In this document: piece by piece, positions 16,875 to 27,200 of the stretch
How the letters are laid out: every line of letters starts with the position of its first letter
Numbering within the stretch: the stretch's first letter is position 1
DNA from: JAIVGV01 sp031425275
GTDB taxonomy: Bacteria > Acidobacteriota > Blastocatellia > Pyrinomonadales > Pyrinomonadaceae
Length of the DNA: 64,000 nucleotides
Assembly: GCA_031425275.1 (NCBI GenBank)
Contig: JANPJA010000091.1
Location: forward strand, 62,001-126,000
Direction: 5' to 3'
Notes under the pieces: model-generated
Seen by the model: only the letters and a program-made list of their open reading frames with translations
The model's database searches: none
Told to the model about the DNA's origin: nothing
Made by a program: the position numbers and the translations under genes

Positions 16875-16916
16875 AAAAATGCGGACACCGTGTAAATTCA
16901 CGATGTCCGCATTTTT
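16875..16916 (-). terminator. strong bidirectional hairpin terminator downstream of tRNA-Leu
   Basis: AAAAATGCGGACA (16875-16887) and TGTCCGCATTTTT (16904-16916) form a 13-bp perfect stem. An inner CGTG/CACG stem and flanking A/T runs make it terminator-like in both directions. For minus-strand transcription it lies just after the tRNA cluster; it also faces the integrase remnant. Confidence 0.75.
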
Positions 16917-16923
16917 GGGTTAA

Positions 16924-17005
<82 letters not shown>

Positions 17006-17068
17006 CCGAACCAACCGTCAAACCGCCGACAGACAATTTCGCCGCTGCCGGCCCCCTTTGTCAAACCA

Positions 17069-17141
<73 letters not shown>

Positions 17142-17156
17142 GAAAGCAACGGTGAG

Positions 17157-17218
17157 GTAGGAGCGATGAACGATGAACTGAAGACAACTGCTCTGACTTC
17201 ATCGTTCATCGCTCCTAC
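17157..17218. repeat. 21-bp perfect inverted repeat inside the tRNA cluster
   Basis: GTAGGAGCGATGAACGATGA(A) at 17157-17177 is complementary to 17198-17218, with a 20-bp loop, between tRNA-Val and tRNA-Gly. Each arm contains a direct GATGAAC-GATGAA repeat. It may be a mobile palindromic unit or a processing hairpin of the tRNA transcript. Confidence 0.85.
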
Positions 17219-17231
17219 TTCATCGTTTCAA

Positions 17232-17303
17232 AGCGGGAGACGAGATTTGAACTCGCGACTTCGACCTTGGCAAGGTCGCACTCTACCACTGAGTTACTCC
17301 CGC
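17232..17303 (-). tRNA. tRNA-Gly (anticodon GCC)
   Basis: Acceptor GCGGGAG/CTCCCGC with discriminator T, D-arm TAACTCAGTGGTAGAGT, anticodon stem CGACC/GGTCG with loop TTGCCAA (anticodon GCC), T-loop GTTCAAATC. Confidence 0.95.
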
Positions 17304-17317
17304 GCTTTTTTCCGGGA

Positions 17318-17390
17318 TGGAGCCGAGCGGTCTCGAACCGCTGACCTCTTGAATGCCATTCAAGCGCTCTGCCAACTGAGCTACGGCCCC
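17318..17390 (-). tRNA. tRNA-Ala (anticodon GGC)
   Basis: Acceptor GGGGCCG/CGGCTCC includes the G3-U70 wobble pair that defines alanine tRNA; discriminator A. D-arm TAGCTCAGTTGGCAGAGC, anticodon stem CTTGA/TCAAG with loop ATGGCAT (anticodon GGC), T-loop GTTCGAGAC. First gene of the cluster. Confidence 0.95.
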
Positions 17391-17558
17391 GTCAGGACGC
17401 CCGCGCCTCGCCCGTTCAACCCGCGACGCGCCGGCCCACAGTCGCGACCGGTAAAGGTCGCGGCAGAAGAATTTACGGCGGCGGACGCCGCTTCGTCAAG
17501 CGCGGAGACAGTCCGGGGCCGCCGAGAGCCCCCGGGCGCGGGGTCCCGCCGGGCGTTC

Positions 17559-17999
17559 TCAGGCGACCGTCCGGCGGCCGTCGATGGTGTGCGGGCGGAT
17601 GCGGTAGAGGGCGACGCGGCTGGCCCGCCCCCACGAGTCGATCTGCGTCTGGCCGAGGGCCGGCTGGAGCGAGGGGTGGCCCCCGGCGATGATCCCCATC
17701 GCGTGCTCCATCGCCTCCGGCTCGGTGACGGCCTCGGCGCGGCCGAAGGCCATCACGCTCTGCCACTGCCGCTCGCTCACGACCTCTTCGACCTGCAAGC
17801 AGACCTCCGGGTTGTCGGCGATGAAGCGCGTCTTCGTGCCCTCGGTCGTCAACAGGTAGAGGCTCTCGCCGTCGTACGTGTAGTGCATCGGCACGACGTA
17901 GGGGCGGCCCGCCTCGCCCGCGCACCCCAAGTGTCCGTAACCGATCCGCCCGAGCAACGACTTCGCCTCGGCCGCCGGCATGTCTTCGATTTTAACCAT
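17559..17999 (-). CDS. pyridoxamine 5'-phosphate oxidase family flavin/deazaflavin-binding protein
   Basis: A 146-residue single-domain split-barrel protein. The pattern is that of small PNPOx-like proteins: LLGRIGYGHLGC (first strand), GRPYVVPMHYTYDGESLYLLT, GTKTRFIADNPEVCLQVEEV, and VMAFGRAEAVTEPEA. Length is normal. These proteins bind FMN, F420 or heme and often have unknown physiological substrates, so I assign no reaction. ATG 17999 is favoured over GTG 18008 because GGTGAG sits at a usable distance. It stands alone between the tRNA cluster and the giant surface-protein gene, which is separated from it by a composite palindrome. Confidence 0.8.
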   Translation of the reverse strand: MVKIEDMPAAEAKSLLGRIGYGHLGCAGEAGRPYVVPMHYTYDGESLYLLTTEGTKTRFIADNPEVCLQVEEVVSERQWQSVMAFGRAEAVTEPEAMEHAMGIIAGGHPSLQPALGQTQIDSWGRASRVALYRIRPHTIDGRRTVA

Positions 18000-18111
18000 C
18001 CGACTCACCCCTCTTCCCGCCGCGGGCGTCCGCTTCCCGCGATTCGTCCACAGTATAACCCCGACGCGGCCGACTTCACACCGTCCGCGCGGGGCGGCCG
18101 GGCAAGCGTGC

Positions 18112-18266
18112 GACTAGCTGTTAGCTGGTAGCTGTTAGCCGAGCGTGAGCGGTAAGTTAAAAAGGTAGGGGGCGGGAGGCGGCTTCGTTTGCGCCGCACC
18201 CCGCCTCCCACCTTCAATCACTGCCGACCGTCTTGCTAACGGCTCACAGCTAATCGCCGTTAGCCA
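18112..18266. repeat. nested palindromic repeat (TAGCTGTTAGCTG family)
   Basis: Outer arms are GACTAGCTGTTAGCTGGTAG...TAGCC (from 18112) and GCTAACGGCTCACAGCTAATC...TTAGCC (18235-18264). An inner near-perfect palindrome pairs AAGGTAGGGGGCGGGAGGCG (18161-18180) with the complementary 18195-18214. It ends about 10 bp before the stop of the surface-protein gene and may terminate it. Confidence 0.75.
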
Positions 18267-18275
18267 ACCGCTTCC

Positions 18276-21200
18276 CTACTTCTGCGGGTCGGGCCGGGGC
18301 AACTTCCGCCGCGCCCCCGCGCCGGGGGACGGGGCCGTTGACTCCTCCGACATCTTGAGCGCTTCGATGTTGACGAAGAAGCGGAACGTGCCGGTCTGTT
18401 CGAGGCCGAGGAGGAAGTGGACGTTGACGGAGTTGCCAGCCGCGAGCGGCGTGGCGAGCGTGATCGTCCCGGCCGCGACCGTCGAGTTGAAGCCGCCGCC
18501 CTCTCCTTGCGCGGGCGGTGTTTCGAGCGTGAGGCCCTGAATCGTCGTCGTCCCGCCGCCGCTCGGCGTGGCGGCGAAGGTCGGCGACGTGCGCAAGCGC
18601 ACGTCGGCCGTGCCCACGGGGGCCGCGCCCGTCGTAACGTCCACGACGCGGAAGCGCAGGCGCGTCACCGGCTCCGCCGTGATGTTGACGAACTTGCGGC
18701 GGATCGAGAGCGTGCCGAAAGTCGAGTTGTTCGACGGGTCGGGCGTGAGGTCGCGGTAGCGCGCGCAGGCGTTACCGGGGATCAAGGAACTGCCCCCGCA
18801 GCCGGGATCGATTAGCCCGGCCTTGATGGAGTTCGTGCGGACGATGGGGCCGCGGGCGTTCTGCGGCCCCGGCGCGCCGAGCTTCGACGGCACGCCGCCG
18901 TAAGTGCCGGCGTCGGTCGAGACGAACGTGAAGTCGGCCGCGTTGTTGTCGGTGTCGGCGGGCCGGCCCGACGTGAGCGTGCGGAAGAAGGCGTACTCGC
19001 CGCCCGTCGCACCCGGAGACGCGAGCGGCGTCCCCTCGCGGAAAAGGTCGGGCAGCGCGCCCACGGCCGAGGTGAACCCGGCCGCGTCGAAGCGCGTCGC
19101 GAGCGAGAAGGCGGCCGTGTCGGCGGTGCGGAACAGGGCCACGCCGCTCGCGTCCGGCACGTCCGTCGCGTAGGTGGCGTCGGGCGCGGCGTACGCGCCG
19201 AGGCTATAGCCGACGGGAGTAAAGCCGCTCGCGCCGGTGCCGCCCGCCGGGTCGTTGGCGACGAGGTAGTAGGAGCGCGCGGGGATGCCCGTCCCCGCCG
19301 GGATGGTGTGCAGGACGACGGCGGACAAGCCGTCGGCCGAGAGGGCCGCGAGCGCCCAGCCGGCGGAGCCGTCCGACGCGCCGACCGTGATGGCGGAGTC
19401 CGTGTTGTTGTACAGCTCCACGTACTCGTCCGTCGCGCCGCCGGCCCCGCGCAGGCGCAGTTCCGAGATGAGCACCCCGCCCGCCGGCACGAAGTCAGTG
19501 ATGATCCCGGTCGCCGTCGTCGAGGCGAGCGTCGCGTTCGCGCTCACGTTCGAGAGCGTGAGCGTGAAGTCTTCCGAGTTTTCGTTCACGGCGTCGGCCT
19601 TGACATCGACCGTGACGGTGCGCGTCGTCTGCCCCGCCGCGAAGGTCAGTTGCGTCGAGGGGACGGCGGTGTAGTCGTCGGGAGCGGTCGCGGTTCCGTC
19701 CTGCGTCTGGTAGTCGAGCGTGACGGGCGCGCCGACTGCGCCGGAGAGCGTGAAGGTGAACGTCGCGCTCGCCGTGCCCGTCGCCGGCTCGGAGACGTAG
19801 ACGGGGCTTGAGACCGAGACCGTCGGCACCGTCTCGTCGTCGGTGATGGTGAGCACGGCCGCCAGCGGGCTGACGGCGTTCGGCCCGAGCGTGATGGTCG
19901 TCGTCGTCAGCGACAGGTTGACCGTCTCGTCGCCCTCGTAGAGCGAGTCGTCCGAGACGGGCACATCCACGGTCTTCATGCCGCCCTCGCCGTGGGCGAA
20001 GGTGACGGTCTGGCCCGTGACGGCGGTGTAGTCGGCCCCGGCCGTGGCCGAGCCGTCGGAGGTCGAGAAGGCGGCCGTGGCCTGACCGTCCGTCCCGCCG
20101 GTGCGCCGGACGGTGATCTGCGCCGGCCCGTCCGGCTCGTTGACGTTGTAGGCGTTCGAGACGAACTCGATGCTCCCGCTCACCGCCGCGTCGTCGTTGT
20201 TGATGGTGCCCGCGCCGTCGGCGTCCGAGATGGTCGCGCCCGCGCCGCCCGTCGGGTTCGAGAGCTGGACGTTGAAGGTCTCGTTCGCCTCGTAGGCCGT
20301 GTCGCCGGTGACTAGCACGGTGACGGGTTTACTCGTCTCGCCAGCGGCGAAGGTGAGCGTGCCGCTGTTGGCCGCGTAGTCGCCGCCGGTGACGGTGGCC
20401 GTGCCGTCCTGTGTCGTGTAATCGACGGTGACGGCGATGCTGCTCGGGCCGGAGAGCGTGACGTTGAAGGTGAACGAGGTCGTGCCCGTGTCGCCTTCGG
20501 CGAGCGTCACGTCGCCCACCGAGACGGCCGGCGGGGCCAGCTCGAAGTCGTTGAGGGTCGAGGCGTTGTTCGAGCCGAACTCGATGCCGTCAACCGCGCC
20601 GACGAAGTTGGCCCAGTCGCCGCCCGTGTTCTGCCCGACGCTCGTGCCGAAGCCGAAGCCGTCGGCGCGCGGGTACCACTGGACGACGGCCGCGTTGGGG
20701 TGCGCGGCGAAGAAGACGTCGAGGGTGAAGTAAGTGTTGGGGACGATGGGGCCGACGGTGGCGGTCGAGCGCCAGCGGCCGGTGCGCGCGTTCCACGTCT
20801 GCCAGACGCCCTTCGTGATGGTGTTCTGTTCGGGCGTGTAGATCGGCTCGAAGACGAGCGTGGTGTCGCGCGTCCCGTTGCCGTCGGCGTCCACCATCAT
20901 CTCGAGGACGGGGGCGAGGCTGGCGTTGGCCGTCGAAGTGGGATCGACGTAGGTGCGGTAGCTCACCTGCGAGATGGCGTCGAGGCGCGTGCCGTTGTAG
21001 CTGTTGGTCTTGAGCCAGTGCTTGCCGCCCGCGCCGGCGCCGCCCGTGCCCGCGCCGGTGGTCATGTGGTAGCTGCCGGAGCCGTAGGGCGGCGTGCCGG
21101 GGCCGTTCGCGAACGCGCCGGTGGCGGTCGCCTGATTAAAGAAGTCCCAGCCCTGAAGGGCCGTCGGGTAAACGACGACGATGTTGGTGGAGGCCGCGCC

Positions 21201-24200
21201 GTCGTTGTCGAAGATGTTGAGCGTCGCCGGGTTCGGCGTGCCGAGCGTCGCTCCGGTGGCGGCCGAGAGCGTCAGGATGACGGTCTCGTTCGGCTCGGCC
21301 GCGGCGTCGTTCGTGACGGGGACGGTGAACGTCTTGGGCGCGGAGTCGCCCGCCGCCCAGTTGAGCGTGCCCCCGGCGGCGGTGTAGTCCTGTCCGGCCG
21401 TGGCCGTGCCGTCGCCGGTCGCGTAAGTGACGCCGGCCGCCTGATCCGCGCCGCCCGTGCGGGTGACGGTGATGGTGACGGAGGCGACGCCCTCGTTGAC
21501 GGCGTAGGCGGCCGCGCCGAATTGCACCGTGCCGTTCTGCGCGGCGTCGTCGTTGGTGATGGTGCCGACGCCTTGCGCGTCAAGAATGGTGGCGGTCGCG
21601 CTCACGTTCGAGAGGTTGACGAAGAACTGCTCGTCCGCCTCGAACGCGGCGTCGCCGTTGACCTGCACGGTGACTTGCTTCGACGTTTCGCCGGGGGCGA
21701 AGACGAGTTGCGTCGTCGGGTGGGCCGTGTAGTCGGACGGCGCGGCGGCCGTCGAGTCGGCGGTCGCGTAATCGACCGTGACGGTCTGGTCGAAGGCGCG
21801 CGAGAGCGTGACGGTGAAGGTGAAAGCGGTCTGCCCGGCGTCGCCTTCGGCGAGCGTCACGTCGCCTATGGAGAGTCGCGGCAGCGGCTCGAAGTCGTAG
21901 GTCGTGTTGGCGGCGCTGACGGCGATGCGGAAATTGTCCACGTTGCCGTCGAAGCCCGGCGACCACGGGCCGCCCGCCTTGAACAGCACGGCGCTCGTCG
22001 CGGTGTTGCGCACGCCCGCGTTGGGGAAGAGCGCGATGACCTGCTGCCACGTGCAGGGCGTGGCCGGCTGGCAAGGCTGAGACACGCCCCCGGTGTTGTT
22101 CACCGTGACGGTCGAGCGCGTGCCGTACCACTTACCGGCCAGCGCGTCCCAGTTCTGCCAGACGTTCTGCTGCACCGCGCCTTGTTCGGGCGACAGGTAC
22201 GGCTCGAAGACGAGCCGGCCCATGAACGTGTTGCTCGCGTCGCCCAGATCGTAGTCGATGTCGAACTGGAACGAGATGGCGACGGTCGTGTTCGCGTTGT
22301 TGTCCTGATAGCTGCCGTAGCTCAAGTTCGTCACGTCGTCCATGCGCGTGCCGCCGTAGCCGGCCGTGGCGAAGGCGTGGCGGCCCTGCGAGTCAACTTG
22401 GAGGAACGCGCTGCCCGCCCCGAGCGGCGGCGTGGCGGGGCCGTGCTCGAAGCCGCCGGTGCCGGTGCCGGTGCCGGGGAAGTCGTCGAAGAAGACCCAG
22501 CCCTGCTGGTTGGCGGGCGTCACGACGACGAGGCTCTGCACGCCCTGAAATCCGTTGGTGCCGCGCCCCGGCGTCGTCTCGACGTTGGTGTCCGTGCCGC
22601 TCTGGAGGAACGGCTGGTACTTGAAGTTGGCCGAGGCGGGGCCGGCGATGTCGGGCTGGCCGCCCGGAGGCGTGGCCGTCCCGCCGTAGGCCACGGGTAT
22701 CTGCGCCGCGTAACCCGGCTCCGCGGTGTTGGCGGTGGTGACGACGGGCGAGGTCGTGCCGAACCAGTTATTACGGAAGTTCTTGAGGTTGGTCGTCCCC
22801 GGCGCGGGGAGCGAGCCGCCGGTCTGCCGATCCGCGATCTGGCCGTACCAGTTCGCGCTGATGTTGTTGTTGGAGAACGTCGAGTGCAGGGCCGACTGGG
22901 CGGGCACGTTCGTGCCGCCGCTGCCGTCGATGAAGAGAACGCCGACCGTCCAGTTGTTGGTGATGAAGTTCTCCACCACCGTCTGGTTGTCGGTCTGGTT
23001 GCGGTAGAGGAAGCCCGTCCGGTTGAAGTCGATGACGTTGTTGCGCACGGTGTGGCCGTTGCTGTTGTTGATGTCGAGGCCCGTGCGGTTGCCCGTGATG
23101 ATGTTGTCGCGGATGAGCGCGGCCGTGACGGCTTGGCCCTGAATGGCGAAGCCCGCCGTGTTGAGGCCGGGGTTGTTCCAGTCGGTCGTGTTGTTGCCGA
23201 GCCGGGTGACGGTGAAGCCCGCGACGGTGACGTTGCTCGCGGTGATCTGGATGGTCGTGGCGCTGCCGCCGACGGGGCCGCGGACGTTGGTCGTGCCCGC
23301 GCCCTGCGTGCCGAGCAACGACACGAACTTGTTGACGTTCACGTCCTCGTCGTAAGTGCCGGAGGCGACGTTGACCGTGCCGCCGTTGGCGACGCCGCCC
23401 ACGCCGCCCTGAATGGTCGCGAAGGCGTCGTAGCCGATGGAGGTGGCGGGGCCGCCGCCGTCGGGGTCGGTGCCGTTCGAGAGGCCGACCCAGTCGTCGT
23501 CAACATAGACGACGTTGGGCGGGGCCGCGGTGTCGTCGTTCTCAATCGCGCCCGTGCCGTCCGGATCGGAGATGGTCGCGCCCGAAGCGTTCGAGAGCCG
23601 GGCGGTGAAAGCCTCGTCAGGCTCGACCGTCGTGTCGCCGTTAACCAGCACGGTGAACTGCTTGCTCGTCTCGCCGGGCAGGAAGGTCAGCGTCGTCGCC
23701 GGCAGCGCCGCGAAGTCGGACGGCGAGGTGGCCGTGCCGTCCACGGTCGCGTAGTCCACGGTCGAGTTGAAGGCCGTCGAGCCGGTCTTGGTGATCGTGA
23801 AAGTGTAGTCGGTCGTGCCGCTGTCGCCTTCCGCGTGCGTCACGTCGTCGATGGAGAACGCGGGCGCGGTGACGTTGACGTTGGTCGCGGTCGTCTGGTT
23901 ATCAACCGTGGCGGAGGCGGTGCCGGAACTGGCCGAGGTGGAGGTGAAAGTCGCGGCGGCGTCGCCGTTCGCGGTCGTCGCGCCCGGCGGCGTGATCGTG
24001 CCGTTGGTCGCGGCGAAGGCGACGGGGGTCGGGGGGACGAAGGCGGTCGAGGACGGGATCGCGCCGTCGGAGTTGTGGCGCAGGTCGGCCGTGACGGTCG
24101 AGGCCGCGCCCGGCGTGATGGGGTTGGGCGACGCGGTCACGGTCAGGACGAGCCACGGCGCGAAGTCGGCGGCGGCGTCAACCGTCTGGCACCCCGTCTG

Positions 24201-27200
24201 GTTCGGGCCGGCGTTGCAGCCCCACCAGTTGTTCTCGAAGTTCAGGTTGAGGACGCCCGCTCCCACTTTGCTGATGCCCGTGCTGCTGTTGCCGACGACG
24301 CGGTTGAAGTCGGCCGCGACGGTGAGCGTGAAGACGGCGGAGGGCGCGGCCGGCCGCTTGGGCGCGCTCGTCCCGCGCTCGGCGGCGTCGGCGTTGGCGG
24401 AGGCCGGGAGCGTGCGCCCGTTGGCGCGTTGCGGGGCTGAGCCGTCGCTGTTGGCTTCGAGGAAGAAGCCGTCCACGTTGTTCCTGACTGTGTTGCTCTG
24501 GAAGAGGACGGAGTTGTTGCCCTGCCCGAAGCCGAACTGATCGGTCGTCAGGTAAACGCCGGTCGCGTTCGCGCGGCTCTGGCCGTCCACGTTGTTGCCC
24601 GTGAAGGTCGAGCTGCCGCCCTGACCGCCCGCCGCCGCGAGGCCGACTTCGACGTTCGTGACGGTGTTATCGGTGACGGTGACGAGGTTGGCGGGGACGA
24701 ACGTCCAGATGCCGTAGCCGAACTGCTGGCTGTTGGTGACGGTGTTGCCGGAGATGGTGTCGGGCGTGCCGCCGGAGTCGCCCGCGTTGTCGGTGTGGAT
24801 GCCGCTGGCGGAAGTGGTGACGGTGTTGCCGGTGTAGGTCGTGCCGCGCGAGTGGTTCGACGCGATGGCGTCGTTACATTCGGAGACGGTGTTGTTGGTG
24901 AACGCGCCCGCGCCGCCGAAGTTGAAGAGGCCGATGGAGGCGGCTTCGCCCTGCACGTTCTGGACGGTGGTGTCGTGGAAATTGAACGAGCCGGTGCTCG
25001 AAGCGTACATGCCGCGAAGGTAGATGTTTTTGATCGTCGCGTGGTGGACTTCGAGATTGTTGAACGTGCCGGCGGTGTGGTTGGTGATGACGCCGTTGCG
25101 CGCGTCGAGGTCTGCGCCGCCGCGCACGACGCCGCTCGTCAGGGCCGGGTTGTCGCCGTCGAGCGTGAGGCCGCTGACGGTCACGTTGTCGGCCTGCACG
25201 AGCAGCAGATTGCTTGAGCCGGCGCAGAGCGAGCCGCCGGGGCCGCCGCCGCAGTTCGGGCTTGAGAGCGCGGGCCGCTGCGTGACCACGGCCTCGCCCG
25301 CGCCCGTGAGCGTCAAGGGCTTGGCGATGGTGACGTTCTCCGTGTAGGTTCCGGCCGCGACGTTGACCGTGCCGCCGCCGGCGACGCCGGTCGCGCCGCC
25401 CTGAATGGTCGCGAAGGCGTCGTAGCCGATGAAGGTGGCCGGGCCTGCGCCGTCGGGGTCGGAGCCGTACGCGCCGGTGAAGTCGTCATCGACGTAGACG
25501 ATTGCGGCGGGGGTGGCGGGCGGGTCGTCGTTCGTGATGGTCAGGACGGCCGCGGCGGGCGAGCCGAGGGCCGCGCTGCCGGTCGGGCCGGTGATCGAGA
25601 TGTTGACGGTCTCGTTCGGCTCGTTGGTCGTGTCGCCTTTAACGGTGACGGGGATGTTCTTGTCGGCCATGTCGCCGGCCGCCCAGTTGAGCGTGCCGGT
25701 CGAGGGCGAGACGGTGTAGTCGTTGTCGGCGACGGTGGCCGTGCCGTTCGTGACGTTGTAGGTGACGGAGGCCGCGCCGTCCGAGCCGCCGGTGCGGGTG
25801 ACGGGGACGTTGAAGGTGTGGTCGGCGTTCGTCTCGGAGTCGGCGTAGGTGGCCGAGGAGAGTTGGAGCGTGCCGGACTGGACGGCCGCGGGTTCGGCGA
25901 GCGTCCAGTCGGAGAAGCTGTTGACGCCGTTGAGCGTGGCGATGTGCGTCCCGGTGTCGAGCGTGGTCGGGGTGATGACGGAGAGCGTGCCGGCGTTGTT
26001 TTTGACGAACTGGTAATTGGCTTCCGTGCCGACCACGTCGGCGGCGTTGTAGAAGAATTGGAGGTTGGCGAAGAGGGTGGCGGCCCCGATGGGCGTGAGC
26101 GTCCAGTAGCGCGCGAGGGCGTTCGCGCCGGAGATGGCGGGGAGTTTGCCCTGCGTCGCGCTGACGACCATGTCGCCCGTGCCGGCCGTGGGGGTGATGA
26201 CGACGGGCGAGAAGTTGTTGGCCGTGCCGACGGCGAAAGTTTTCGGCGTCGTGCCGGCGAGCGTCTGCCTGAGCCTGCCGATGACGTAGCCGGTGGTGCG
26301 CGTGACCGTCCCGGCCGGCCCGCTGACGAGCGTGTTGATGCCGGTCGTCACCGTCCCGTTCGTCAAGGCGAGCGCGCCGGTCACGGTGAGGTCGCCGCCC
26401 GCGATGGTCAGGTTGTTGACGCCGGCGACGTTGTTGTCATAGGTCAACTGCGTGAGCGAGCGCGCCGGGTTGATCCCGTTGCCGGTGGTGCGGGGGTTCG
26501 TCTCGCGCAGGTAGGAGATGACTTGGCCGCCCGTGCCGAGGTTGAAGACCGGGGGCACGTCGAAGCTGCCCGCGTTCGTGGGCGTGGTGGTGTTGCCGAC
26601 CTGGATTGTGCCGGTGGTCGTGCCGCCCGCGCCGAGCGTGAGCTTGTTGCTGTTCGTGACGTTGCCGGTGAACAGCCTGATGGTATTTGTGATCAGGTTA
26701 TTGACCGTGCCGGCTTGGAACGTGACGCCGCCCGCCGAGTCGAAATCAATCGCTTGCAGGGGCGCGGCGTTCGTGCCCGCCACGCCGCTGCCGCCGTAGA
26801 GTTGGGCGGCTGAGCCGGCGAAGTAGAGACGGCTGCCCGCCGTGTTGCCGAGGATCGTGCCGTTGTTGAAGAGGTTCGCGCCGCGTTGGGCGAACAGGAA
26901 GCCGTTGAGGTTGAGCGTCGTGCCGGGCGAGACGGTCGTGTCACCGAAGACGACGACTTGAGCCGTCACAGTTGCGGTCTTGTTGTTGGTCGTGTTGTTG
27001 ATGACCACGTTCGGCACGTTGCCGCGAATCCTGAAATTGAAGTTGGTGACGGTCGCCGCCGTGCCGACGTTCAGCGTACCGCCCGTAACATTGGCTGTGC
27101 CGTTAACGCGATAATCAACCGGAGTCGTCGCAGCGGTGCAGGCTTGGACGAGATTGATCGTACCGCCGCTCATGTTGAAGACCGCGCCCGCCGAGAACAA

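Noticed and set aside
20700..24440. 1246-codon open frame on the plus strand opposite the giant surface-protein gene
   Set aside because: Its translation is Val/Arg/Gly/Ala-rich with no domain. It is the accidental antisense frame of a GC-rich repetitive gene, whereas the minus strand encodes clear Calx-beta domains.
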